Source of the DNA: Ardenticatenaceae bacterium
GTDB taxonomy: Bacteria; Chloroflexota; Anaerolineae; Promineifilales; Promineifilaceae
Direction of reading: 5' to 3'
DNA length: 44,428 bases
Assembly: GCA_020634415.1 (NCBI GenBank)
Contig: JACKBT010000037.1
Coordinates: 1 to 44,428 of the forward strand
Part shown: positions 25,481 to 33,389 of the stretch, in pieces
How the letters are laid out: the number at the start of each line of letters is the position of its first letter
Position numbering within the stretch: position 1 is the stretch's first letter
Translations under genes and position numbers: made by a program
The notes under the pieces: generated by a model
The model's input: only the letters and a program-made list of their open reading frames with translations
Databases searched by the model: none
Told to the model about the DNA's origin: nothing

Positions 25481-25906
25481 ATGAAAAAGATTGCTATTTT
25501 GATTTTGTTGGTTTTGTTGCTGGCGGCTTGCCGGGCGGAGGAGGAGGTGGGAACGGCCGTTGTCACCCAAAACTTCCTTGGTTATGACGTGATAGATGCT
25601 GAACAGAAGGTGATTGGGCAGTTGGAAGAGGTGATTTTGGACGCAGAGAGCCAGCAGATTGCTTACGGCGTGGTGATCGTGCCGCGTGCGCCATACTCCT
25701 ATAAGGGAGCCAGTGTGGCTTCGCCTGACTTGCATGTGGCTGTGCCCTGGTCGCATTTAACGTTGAATGTGACCGCGAAGCAGTTCGTGCTGTCGGCAAC
25801 GGCCGATGAGGTTTATGCTGCACCGCTTTTGCCTGATTTGGAAGAGACGCTGGTGCTGGGGTGGGATACGGCCGTTAAGGATTATTGGCAACCGAACAGC
25901 CATTGA
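25481..25906 (+). CDS. PRC-barrel-like lipoprotein inside the kdp operon
   Basis: A 141-residue protein starting MKKIAILILLVLLLAACRA: a lipoprotein signal with lipobox LAAC. The mature part (FLGYDVIDAEQKVIGQLEEVILDAESQQIAYGVVIV) has the two-strand pattern of PRC-barrel domains, followed by VPWSHLTLNVTAKQFVL. GGAG lies six bases before the ATG. It sits between kdpB and kdpC, which are normally adjacent. A surface-anchored PRC protein could bind or tune the Kdp complex; this is context only. Confidence 0.75.
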   Translation: MKKIAILILLVLLLAACRAEEEVGTAVVTQNFLGYDVIDAEQKVIGQLEEVILDAESQQIAYGVVIVPRAPYSYKGASVASPDLHVAVPWSHLTLNVTAKQFVLSATADEVYAAPLLPDLEETLVLGWDTAVKDYWQPNSH

Positions 25907-25928
25907 AAACAAATCGGAACGCAATATT

Positions 25929-26516
25929 ATGAAACAATTACGTGCTTTTTTACGCCCGGCCTTTGTGTTGTTGGGGCTTTTTACCCTGCTGACGGGGCTT
26001 GTCTATCCAGTGATGATAACGGCCGTTGCCCAAACGCTCTTCCCGCATCAAGCCAATGGCAGTCTGATTCGCGTCAACGGCCAGGTTATTGGCTCAGGGT
26101 TAATCGGGCAGGCGGTGGCTGACCCGGCTTATTTTTGGGGACGGCCGTCTTTGACCTCTCCCGCGCCTTACAATGCCGCTGCTTCGGCTGGCTCCAATTT
26201 AGCCAACAACCATCCTGATTTGCTGGCGCGGGTTGAAGCGCGAATAAAGGCTCTGCAAACGGCCGATCCCGATAACCACCAGCCCATTCCCGTTGATCTC
26301 GTCACTGCTTCGGCCAGTGGCCTCGATCCGCACATCAGTGTGGCGGCAGCGGAATACCAGATAGGGCGGGTGGCAACAGCGCGGGGGTTAACGGCAACGG
26401 CCGTTGCCCAACTCATCCAGACCCACAGCGAAGGCCGCCTCCTGGGCATTTGGGGCGAACCCTGTGTCAATGTGTTGCAGCTAAATTTGGCTTTGGCTGG
26501 TTTAGAAGAAGAGTAG
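25929..26516 (+). CDS. kdpC: Potassium-transporting ATPase subunit KdpC
   Basis: A 195-residue protein with one N-terminal helix (FVLLGLFTLLTGLVYPVMIT) and the conserved KdpC pieces TLFPHQANGSLI, GSGLIGQ, YFWGRPS, ASAGSNLA, SGLDPHISV and GRLLGIWGEP. KdpC joins KdpA to KdpB and raises ATP affinity. The ATG at 25929 is chosen because the family signature starts there. There is no strong ribosome binding site (GGAACGCAATATT). Confidence 0.95.
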   Translation: MKQLRAFLRPAFVLLGLFTLLTGLVYPVMITAVAQTLFPHQANGSLIRVNGQVIGSGLIGQAVADPAYFWGRPSLTSPAPYNAAASAGSNLANNHPDLLARVEARIKALQTADPDNHQPIPVDLVTASASGLDPHISVAAAEYQIGRVATARGLTATAVAQLIQTHSEGRLLGIWGEPCVNVLQLNLALAGLEEE

Positions 26517-26528
26517 TAATTATTCAGT

Positions 26529-26598
26529 CCCTCGAGTGAAAAATCCTCCCGGAGGCTTCTTTTATGGAGGTTTTCTCGAGGGAAAACCTCCGGGAGGG
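26529..26598. repeat. Nested inverted repeats after kdpC, related to the MITE
   Basis: CCCTCGAG at 26529 is matched by CTCGAGGG at 26575, and CCTCCCGGAGG by CCTCCGGGAGG at 26587. The CCTCCGGGAGG theme is shared with the inner arms of the 91-bp MITE, but the MITE's ends are not present. It may be a decayed relative. GTAATTG-type runs follow up to the next start codon. Confidence 0.55.
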
Positions 26599-26664
26599 TG
26601 AACAGTTACGAAGAGTAATTAAGTAATTGGGTAATTACTCAATTACTCAATTATCAATTACCTC

Positions 26665-27843
26665 ATGAAACGCCCCAACCCTGACCAACTCCTGCAACAA
26701 ATCCAGAACGCTGAGGCCGCCAATGGGCGCGGCAAGCTGAAGATTTTTCTGGGTTATGCCGCTGGTGTGGGCAAGACGTTTGCCATGCTGGAAGCGGCGC
26801 AGCAGCGCAAGGCAGAGGGCGTGGATGTGGTGGTGGGCTATGTGGAGACACACGGCCGTTGTGAAACAGATGCCCTTCTGGCTGGTCTGGAAGTTATGCC
26901 GCGCTGCACCATCCCCTATCGCGGGCTTACCCTGTCGGAGATGGATATGGAGGGGATTAAGGCCAGACGGCCGTCTCTTGTTTTGGTAGATGAATTGGCC
27001 CACACCAATGCGCCCGGCTCACGCCATGTCCGCCGCTATCAGGATGTGCTGGAACTATTGGAGGCAGGCATAAATGTCTATACCACCCTCAACATCCAAC
27101 ACGTGGCCAGCCTAAATGATGTGGTTGCCCAAATTACAGGCATTCAGGTGCGGGAAACTGTAGCTGATCATATTTTGGATGATGCGCATGAAATCGAACT
27201 GATTGATTTGCCTATCAATGAGCTGCTGGCACGGTTGGCTGCGGGCAAAGTTTATATGCCCAGCCAGGCGCAGCGGGCCATCCAAAAGTTTTTCCGGCCC
27301 GGTAATTTGACAGCCTTGCGGGAGATTGCTTTGCGGCAAACGGCCGATCGCCTCGATGAAGAGATGCGAGCTTATATGCAAGCCCATGCTATCAATGGTC
27401 CCTGGCCGGCTGGGGAAAGAATTCTCGTTTGTGTCAGTCCCAGCCCGTTGAGTGAGCGGCTGGTGCGCACGGCGCGGCGGCTGGCACGGCCGTTAAAGGC
27501 GGACTGGATCGCCGCCTATGTGGAAACCCCTGGCGCTGCCCATCTGCCTGATGCCGAGCGGCAGCGGGTGGTGAATACGCTGCAATTGGCGGCGGAATTG
27601 GGCGCGGAGGTGGTGCGGCTAAACGGCCGTAAGATTGCCGAAACGCTTATTGCTTATGCCCTCAGCCACAATGTAACTAAGATTGTTGTGGGTAAACCGC
27701 TGCGGTCACGTTGGCGTGAACTGCTGCAAGGCGGCTCGATTATTGATCATCTGGTGCGGCAAAGCCGGAATATAGATGTGTATGTGATTAGTGAAGAGAG
27801 TGGGGGGAATGGGAAACGGCCGTTCTTGCCAAGTAACTACTAA
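26665..27843 (+). CDS. KdpD N-terminal sensor half (KdpD plus USP domains only)
   Basis: A protein of 392 residues matching only the cytoplasmic front part of KdpD. The P-loop is GYAAGVGKTFAMLEAA, VLVDELAHTNAPGSRHVRRYQDV follows, and ILVCVSPSPLSERLVRTARRLA begins the USP domain. It lacks membrane helices, His kinase and ATPase domains. Short stand-alone KdpD N-terminal proteins are known from cyanobacteria and Deinococcus. Here it accompanies a full KdpD (28714-31305), so it may modulate that kinase. MITE copy 2 has entered its 3' end: without it the frame would have ended a few codons earlier, after RPFLPK, so the gene remains functional. Confidence 0.88.
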   Translation: MKRPNPDQLLQQIQNAEAANGRGKLKIFLGYAAGVGKTFAMLEAAQQRKAEGVDVVVGYVETHGRCETDALLAGLEVMPRCTIPYRGLTLSEMDMEGIKARRPSLVLVDELAHTNAPGSRHVRRYQDVLELLEAGINVYTTLNIQHVASLNDVVAQITGIQVRETVADHILDDAHEIELIDLPINELLARLAAGKVYMPSQAQRAIQKFFRPGNLTALREIALRQTADRLDEEMRAYMQAHAINGPWPAGERILVCVSPSPLSERLVRTARRLARPLKADWIAAYVETPGAAHLPDAERQRVVNTLQLAAELGAEVVRLNGRKIAETLIAYALSHNVTKIVVGKPLRSRWRELLQGGSIIDHLVRQSRNIDVYVISEESGGNGKRPFLPSNY

Positions 27844-27923
27844 CCCTCCGGGAGGTTTCAAACGAGATGTTACCTCTGGGACGAACCTCCCGGAGGATCG
27901 CTCCAGAGGGGCTAAGTAGTTAC
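27833..27923. mobile_element. 91-bp MITE-like element, copy 2
   Basis: Identical to copy 1 at 21475-21565. Flanked by CTTGCCAA at 27825-27832 and 27924-27931, an 8-bp target duplication different from that of copy 1, which proves two independent insertions. It lies across the stop of the short kdpD gene and next to the kdpE stop, and could now serve as a hairpin between the convergent genes. Confidence 0.9.
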
Positions 27924-27940
27924 CTTGCCAAAATAAATCC

Positions 27941-28627
27941 TTACGAATCCACCGCCAGCCGATAACCGACACCTGGTTCGGTAAGGATATACTGCGGGTT
28001 CGTGGGGTCTAGCTCAATTTTGCGGCGCAGGTTGCTCATATGCACGCGCAGCAGATGGGTTTCGGTCTGGTAGCCCACGCCGCGCACCTCGCGCAGCAGT
28101 TGTTGGTGGGTGAGTACACGGCCTGCATGTTGGATGAGCAGTTTCAGCAAATCATACTCGGTGGGTGTGAGTTGGATTTCCTCGCCATCGCAGGTGACCA
28201 CACGAGCGGCCAAATCTACGCGCAAACGCCCGGCCCGGAAGACGGGTTCTGGCTCTTCTTTATGCACATGGCGCATCGCCACGCGCAAACGGGCGGTTAG
28301 TTCGCCGACGCTAAAGGGTTTGGTCAGGAAATCGTCGGCACCAGCATCGAGGGCTTCGATTTTGTCGGTGTCTTGGTCTTGCACGGAGAGGATGAGGATG
28401 GGGGTTTGGCTCCATTCGCGCAGCCGTTTGGTTACGTCAATGCCGCTGATGCCGGGCAGGCCAAGGTCGAGGATGATGAGATCGGGCTGTTCATTGACGG
28501 CGCGGATGATGCCATCTTCGCCGGTGGCAGCTTCGACGACTTCGTAGCCATGTGCGGTGAGGGAGGTGCGCAGGAAGCGGCGGATGGCGTGTTCATCGTC
28601 TATGATGAGGACTTTGGTTTTGGGCAT
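27941..28627 (-). CDS. kdpE: Response regulator KdpE (OmpR family)
   Basis: A 228-residue regulator. The receiver domain has acidic residues in LIIDDEH, the phospho-acceptor Asp54 in LIILDLGLPG and Lys in DDFLTKPF. The winged-helix output domain ends ETHLLRVHMSNLRRKIE, then ILTEPGVGYRLA, which is the KdpE wording. The start is set at the ATG at 28627 (MPKTKV); the longer frame would overlap kdpD. It follows kdpD by 86 bases and is its partner. It is the best candidate to bind the 11-bp repeats at the three potassium promoters. Confidence 0.93.
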   Translation of the reverse strand: MPKTKVLIIDDEHAIRRFLRTSLTAHGYEVVEAATGEDGIIRAVNEQPDLIILDLGLPGISGIDVTKRLREWSQTPILILSVQDQDTDKIEALDAGADDFLTKPFSVGELTARLRVAMRHVHKEEPEPVFRAGRLRVDLAARVVTCDGEEIQLTPTEYDLLKLLIQHAGRVLTHQQLLREVRGVGYQTETHLLRVHMSNLRRKIELDPTNPQYILTEPGVGYRLAVDS

Positions 28628-28713
28628 GGACTCATCTTCGTGGATGGATTTGGTGGGATTGAAGTGGCTGGGGGGGATGCCGGCCACTGTTTTAGCTTCA
28701 TCCGGTCGGTTTT

Positions 28714-31305
28714 TTAGCTGTTCGGGTGTAAGGGTAGTTGAATTATAAAGCATGTGCCACCTTCTTGGCGATTTTGGGCGGTGATGGTGCCGTTGTGGGA
28801 TTCGACGATGCCTTGACAAATGGAGAGACCGAGGCCGCTGCCGCTACGGCCGTTGCCGCCACCACCTCGGTAAAATTTCTCGAAAATATGGGGTAAATCC
28901 TCCTCTAGTACGCCCATGCCTCTATCGGCAATTTCAATGATCAGGCTGTCGTCTTGTTGATGGGCTGTGATGGCGATGGGCTTTTCGGCGGGTGAGTATT
29001 TCACGGCGTTGTCGAGCAGGTTGACGATGACTTGGGCGAAGAGAACCAGATCGAGCGGCACTAGAGGCAGGTCGGGCGGCAGGTCAATGAGCAGATTACG
29101 GCCGAGCAGGCGATGGCGCAGTTGGGAGCGGGCCACGCCGATGACTTCTTGTAAGTCGTAAAGTTCCCGTTTGAGGGTGAGGGATTGGGCTTCGAGGCGT
29201 GTCATATCGAGGAGGTTGCTGACGAGGCGGTTGAGGCGGTCGGCTTCGGAGTAGGCACCGTCGAGCAGTTCGCGGCGTGAATCGGCATCGAAGTAGCTGT
29301 CGTTTTCGCGCAGGCTGCTGAGGGTGCCGGTGATGGAGACGAGGGGGGTGCGTAGATCGTGGGAGATGGAGCTGAGTAGGGCGGATTGGAGTTTTTCTTT
29401 TTCGCGCAGGATTTGGGTTTGGCGGGCTTCTTCGCCGAGTTGGGCGGCTTCGAGGGCGATGGCGGCCTGGGTGGCGAAGGCATCCATGAGCCGCTGCTGC
29501 ACGAGTGGGGTTGGCTCGTTGAGGCGCAGGCTGAGGATGCCGAGGGTGCGCTGGGCGGTTTTGAGGGGGAGGTAGCGGGCGGTGGCGGTGGGGAGGATGT
29601 CGGTGTCTTGACCGGCGGGACGGCCGTTTTGGAAGACCCAGTTGGCGGCATCTAGTTCGTGGGGGGTGAGGGCGTAATCGGCCGTTTGCACTTGGGCGGT
29701 TAGTTGTCCATCTTGCGGCACAAAGAGGCAGGCTTCGCAGTGAAAGGTCTGTTGGGAATGGCTGACGATGGCTTGGGTGATGGCCTGGGGATCGACGGTG
29801 GCCGATAGTTCACGAGTGAGGGCGTAGAGTTGGGCTGTTTCTCGCTCGCGGCGTTGGGCGGCTTCGGTTTGCTGGCGGGCGCGGGCGGTGAGATTGGCAA
29901 TGACCACGCCGGCTACGAGCAGGCCGAGGAAGGTGATGAGATATTCGGGATTAGCTACGCGGAAGGTGAGTTGGGGCGGGATGAAGAAGAAGTTGAAGGT
30001 GACGACACCGACAACGGCCGTCATCACCGCTGGGCCATACCCTAAACGCTGGGCGACGACGACTACGGCCAGCAGGAAGAACATGACCAGGTTGGCCGGG
30101 TTGAGGGCAATGACTGTGTTGACGGCGCTGGCGGCGAGGGTGGTTAGGAAGAGGATGGCCAGGGCTTGTAAGTAGTGGGGAACTTTGGGGGGCGGGGTGG
30201 TGGTGGCTGTGCGGCGGGGGGCTGTTTCGGCGTGGCCGCTGATGACGTGGACATCTATTTTGCCGCTGAGGCGGATGAGGCGGTTGACGATGGAGCCGCT
30301 GAGGAGTTCTTGCCAGCGTGAGCGTAACGGCCGTCCGATGATGATTTGGGTCATGTTGTTGTAGCGGGCGAAGTTGAGCAGGGTGTCAGCGACGGATTCG
30401 CCGGTGATGGTGACGACGGTTGCGCCCAAGCTTTCGGCCAGGCGCATTGTTTCGTTCAGCCGGGCCTGATCGCTGTTGCTGAGGGTTTGGGTGGGGTGGC
30501 TGACGTAGACGGCGTGCCAGGAGGCGTTCATCTCTTGGGCCAGACGGCAGCCGGTGCGTACCAGGCTCACACTCATGGGGCTGGGGCTGAGGCAGACGAG
30601 CAGCCGTTGTTCGGTGGCCCAGGGGCCTTCGATGGCCCGGTCTTGCATGTAGGTGCGCATCTGCTCGTCTACGCGCCGGGCTACCTGGCGCAGGGCCAGT
30701 TCGCGCAGGGCGGTGAGGTTGCCGCGGCGGAAGAATAGCTGGGGGTCTATGTTGAGGTTGGAGGGGATGATGACCTGGCCTTGCTGGACACGTTCCATTA
30801 AATCTTCGGGGAGGATGTCTATGAGTTCGATCTGGTCGGCCTGATCGAGGAAGCTGTCGGGGATGGTTTCGGTGATGGTGACGGCCGTTATTTCGCGCAC
30901 AACATCGTTTAGGCTTTCAATGTGCTGGACGTTGAGGGTGGTGTAGATGTTGATGCCGGCTTTGAGCAGTTCTTCGACTTCTTGATAGCGTTTGGCGTGG
31001 CGGGACCCCGGTGGGTTGGTGGCGGCTAATTCGTCTATAATGGCGATAAACGGCCGTCGCTTTATCACTGCTTCCACATCTAACTGCGCCCCATTGTGCG
31101 GCGGCACAAAAGGCAGTTCGTCTAAGAGAGCGGCAACTTCTGGCGTGCAGTTTGCCTGAAATTGGGCAATGATGATGTCTGCGCCTTCTTGGTGGCGGCG
31201 CTGAGCAGCCTCTAGCATGGCATAGCTTTTGCCCACGCCCGGCGCGTAACCGAGAAAGATACGGAGCTTGCCCGTTGGTGATGACGAGGATTGTGGTTCA
31301 TTCAT
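28714..31305 (-). CDS. kdpD: Sensor histidine kinase KdpD
   Basis: A full-length KdpD of 863 residues. N-terminal P-loop GYAPGVGKSYAMLEAA, KdpD domain to about residue 215, USP domain (LLVCLSPSPMSVSLVRTGCRLA), four membrane helices (DUF4118) near residues 385-480, a GAF-like region, then HisKA with His649 in SISHDLRTPL and an HATPase with NLLDNAVKYSP and GSGLGLSICQGI. It senses K+ limitation or ionic stress and phosphorylates KdpE. The 64-base gap from the small membrane protein upstream suggests they are co-transcribed. Confidence 0.95.
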   Translation of the reverse strand: MNEPQSSSSPTGKLRIFLGYAPGVGKSYAMLEAAQRRHQEGADIIIAQFQANCTPEVAALLDELPFVPPHNGAQLDVEAVIKRRPFIAIIDELAATNPPGSRHAKRYQEVEELLKAGINIYTTLNVQHIESLNDVVREITAVTITETIPDSFLDQADQIELIDILPEDLMERVQQGQVIIPSNLNIDPQLFFRRGNLTALRELALRQVARRVDEQMRTYMQDRAIEGPWATEQRLLVCLSPSPMSVSLVRTGCRLAQEMNASWHAVYVSHPTQTLSNSDQARLNETMRLAESLGATVVTITGESVADTLLNFARYNNMTQIIIGRPLRSRWQELLSGSIVNRLIRLSGKIDVHVISGHAETAPRRTATTTPPPKVPHYLQALAILFLTTLAASAVNTVIALNPANLVMFFLLAVVVVAQRLGYGPAVMTAVVGVVTFNFFFIPPQLTFRVANPEYLITFLGLLVAGVVIANLTARARQQTEAAQRRERETAQLYALTRELSATVDPQAITQAIVSHSQQTFHCEACLFVPQDGQLTAQVQTADYALTPHELDAANWVFQNGRPAGQDTDILPTATARYLPLKTAQRTLGILSLRLNEPTPLVQQRLMDAFATQAAIALEAAQLGEEARQTQILREKEKLQSALLSSISHDLRTPLVSITGTLSSLRENDSYFDADSRRELLDGAYSEADRLNRLVSNLLDMTRLEAQSLTLKRELYDLQEVIGVARSQLRHRLLGRNLLIDLPPDLPLVPLDLVLFAQVIVNLLDNAVKYSPAEKPIAITAHQQDDSLIIEIADRGMGVLEEDLPHIFEKFYRGGGGNGRSGSGLGLSICQGIVESHNGTITAQNRQEGGTCFIIQLPLHPNS

Positions 31306-31369
31306 CCCACCATTCTAAGTAGATAAGGGGAAGATTCCAAAGTGCTTTTGCTGGTTTATTTGTTTGTTA

Positions 31370-31603
31370 TTAATATCCGCGCCAGCCGGAGGCATCGTTG
31401 TCTTGCCACCATTCTGTGCCATCTACCTGGCGGTTGGCGTATTGCCACAGGGAAATGGCGGCCACAATCAGCCCGGCGATGACGGCAAATATGATGAGCC
31501 AGTTGTGGGGAATGGCAAAGTAGTTTCCGAGTTCGATGGCGGCCAGGGTAATGCCGATTAACAGCACGAGCACAAACCCGTTTCGTCTTAGCTGCGATTT
31601 CAT
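31370..31603 (-). CDS. Small two-helix membrane protein at the head of the kdpDE operon
   Basis: A 77-residue protein with two membrane segments (GFVLVLLIGITLAAIELGNYF and NWLIIFAVIAGLIVAAISLW) and a polar, Trp/Asp-rich tail (GTEWWQDNDASGWRGY). I do not recognise the family. GAAGGAG lies 11 bases before the ATG. The promoter upstream carries the same 11-bp repeats as kdp and kimA, which makes it a probable member of the potassium regulon and possibly a helper of KdpD or Kdp. Confidence 0.72.
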   Translation of the reverse strand: MKSQLRRNGFVLVLLIGITLAAIELGNYFAIPHNWLIIFAVIAGLIVAAISLWQYANRQVDGTEWWQDNDASGWRGY

Positions 31604-31689
31604 CTTGTCTGTATCTCCTTCTCTACGTAACCATGTTGCACTGCCGAGAGTTTGGTTAACTTTCTCGGCGGCTAAACTCTTTGGGTCTT

Positions 31690-31759
31690 AGTATAGAAGG
31701 ATTGGTATTAAGTGAATGACAAGAATGGGGGGATGTGCGTCAAGAAAGTGTCAAGAGTG
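31690..31759 (-). promoter_or_regulatory. Candidate KdpE-type operators and promoter of the small protein-kdpD-kdpE operon
   Basis: On the plus strand CGTCAAGAAAG (31738) and TGTCAAGAGTG (31749) stand in 11-base register, as do TATTAAGTGAA (31706) and TGACAAGAATG (31717). Read on the minus strand the last repeat ends exactly 10 bases before TATACT (31695-31690), a near-perfect -10. The layout equals that of kimA and kdp and implies autoregulation of kdpDE. Confidence 0.68.
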
Positions 31760-31761
31760 GG

Positions 31762-32580
31762 CTAAACTAAGCATTCTTCGACACGATCCAGCCATTCTTG
31801 TGTGAGGGCACGGAAGAGGGCTGGCTGCTCCATGTGTGTGCCATGCCCTGCCCGGTCTAAAACGGCGTAGGTGGCGCGGGGGTAATGTGGCAGCAGGTTG
31901 AAGGCATCTTCGTAGCCGGTTATGGAGTCATGTTTGCCAGTTAGGATGAGGACGGGCTTTTCAAATGGTGTGGGTAATTGGTCGGCGGCGAAGGAGAAGC
32001 CTGGTTTTTGGCTGAGGCGGGCCATGATTTCTTGGTTGGCTGCCTGGATAGCGTGCCCCATTTCGGGCTGATAGGCTAACACGGATTCGTCTTGTACGAC
32101 CAAGACGTTGTTGAGGAATTCGGCAAATGGGGGAGGGAATTGGGATAGCCCTTCGGGGTTGCTGACGATGACGCGGTGGGGTGGCAGGATGCGTGTTTGA
32201 GGATCGTCGGGTACGGCGGGGGCCATGAGGAACATGCCGTTGATTTGCTCATGTTTTTTGTGGAGAAGGCCGCGAGCGAGGTAGCCGCCATAGGAGAAGC
32301 CGATGACGATGAAGGGTTGATGGGGGAAGAGATCGTCCATGAATTGAACGACGACATCTAGCACATCCTCGTTGCCATTTAGCCAGGAGCCACCTTGGCT
32401 TTGCCCCATGCCGGGCAAGTCGAGGTAGATGCGCTGCCAACCGCGACGGCGGCTGAAGATGGGTTCAAAGGCGGTTTTCATGACGTGATGGTCATTGGGA
32501 CGGCCGTGTAGCATAAGTACGGGCTGTCCTTTACCGTGTAGTTCGTAATAAAGGCTGAGATCGTTTAATTGGTAGAACAT
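31762..32580 (-). CDS. Alpha/beta-fold hydrolase
   Basis: A 272-residue protein with the alpha/beta-hydrolase core: an HG oxyanion segment in VLMLHGRPNDHH, the nucleophile Ser in GFSYGG, an Asp candidate in TGKHDSITGYED and the catalytic His in AGHGTHMEQP. It resembles small esterases or haloperoxidase-like enzymes. The substrate is unknown. AAGGAG nine bases upstream supports the ATG at 32580. It is divergent from the HxlR-type regulator, which is a likely controller. Confidence 0.87.
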   Translation of the reverse strand: MFYQLNDLSLYYELHGKGQPVLMLHGRPNDHHVMKTAFEPIFSRRRGWQRIYLDLPGMGQSQGGSWLNGNEDVLDVVVQFMDDLFPHQPFIVIGFSYGGYLARGLLHKKHEQINGMFLMAPAVPDDPQTRILPPHRVIVSNPEGLSQFPPPFAEFLNNVLVVQDESVLAYQPEMGHAIQAANQEIMARLSQKPGFSFAADQLPTPFEKPVLILTGKHDSITGYEDAFNLLPHYPRATYAVLDRAGHGTHMEQPALFRALTQEWLDRVEECLV

Positions 32581-32708
32581 GGGGTTACGCTCCTTGTTGC
32601 TTTTGTTTTGTATTTTATTCGCTATATAAAATTAAAGCAATAGGTTGATGAAAATTAGTATCTGCTTGTGTTTTTTGAGGATCGATGTAATTTGTTTATA
32701 CTGGCAGG

Positions 32709-33380
32709 ATGAGTAAACGATTGTATGGACAGGTTTGTGCGCTGGCAGCGGCGTTGGATGTGGTGGGTGAGCGGTGGACGTTGATGGTGGCGCGGGAGTT
32801 GATTTTTGGCCCGCGTCGTTATTCTGATTTGTTGCGGGAGCTGCCGGGGTTGGGCACGAATTTGCTGGCACAGCGATTGAGGGACTTGGAGCAGGTGGGG
32901 TTGATTGCTAATCGTAAGCTGCCACCACCGGCGGCTTCGTCGGTGTATGAGTTGACGGAGAACGGCCGTTCCACTCTCCTTCCCATTATTCGGGCCTTAA
33001 CCAACTTTGGCCTGGCCTATTTGCAATATCCACCAGTGGAGGGGTATTTTGTGCCCGCCTCTTCGACGATGGGGGCCATGTCTACCTTTTATTTGCCGGA
33101 AAGGGCTGGCGATTTATCGCTGTTGGTTGAATTACATACGAAAGAGGATGTGTTTCACTGTGAGTTGGAGAAGGGGCAAATGGTTTCGTTGGGGTTTGGG
33201 GATGTGATGGGGGCTGATGTGGTGGTGCGAGGGGAAACGGCCGTCTTTATGGCGCTCATCGTCGGCTACCAAACTGTGGCGGAGGCTTTGCAGCGCGGTG
33301 AATTGTGGCTGGAGAAGGGAGATGAAACGGCCGTTACCACATTTTTTGATTTGTTTGCAGGGGAGTATGAGACCATATAG
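32709..33380 (+). CDS. HxlR family transcriptional regulator with C-terminal SCP2-like domain
   Basis: A 223-residue protein. Residues 1-100 form a winged helix of the HxlR type (LDVVGERWTLMVARELIFGPRRYSDLLRELPGLGTNLLAQRLRDLEQ in outline, with only one Cys near the front). The C-terminal half (LLVELHTKEDVFHCELEKGQMVSLGFGDVMGADVVVRGE) looks like an SCP2/sterol-carrier fold, an arrangement seen in other long HxlR proteins, and may bind a lipid-like ligand. It is divergent from the hydrolase across a 128-base gap that should contain both promoters. There is only a weak ribosome binding site (GGCAGG). Confidence 0.83.
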   Translation: MSKRLYGQVCALAAALDVVGERWTLMVARELIFGPRRYSDLLRELPGLGTNLLAQRLRDLEQVGLIANRKLPPPAASSVYELTENGRSTLLPIIRALTNFGLAYLQYPPVEGYFVPASSTMGAMSTFYLPERAGDLSLLVELHTKEDVFHCELEKGQMVSLGFGDVMGADVVVRGETAVFMALIVGYQTVAEALQRGELWLEKGDETAVTTFFDLFAGEYETI

Positions 33381-33389
33381 CGGTTAAGG

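Noticed and set aside
26529..26598. Third copy of the 91-bp MITE
   Set aside because: It shares the CCTCCGGGAGG arms but not the GTAACTACT ends, and no target duplication is visible.
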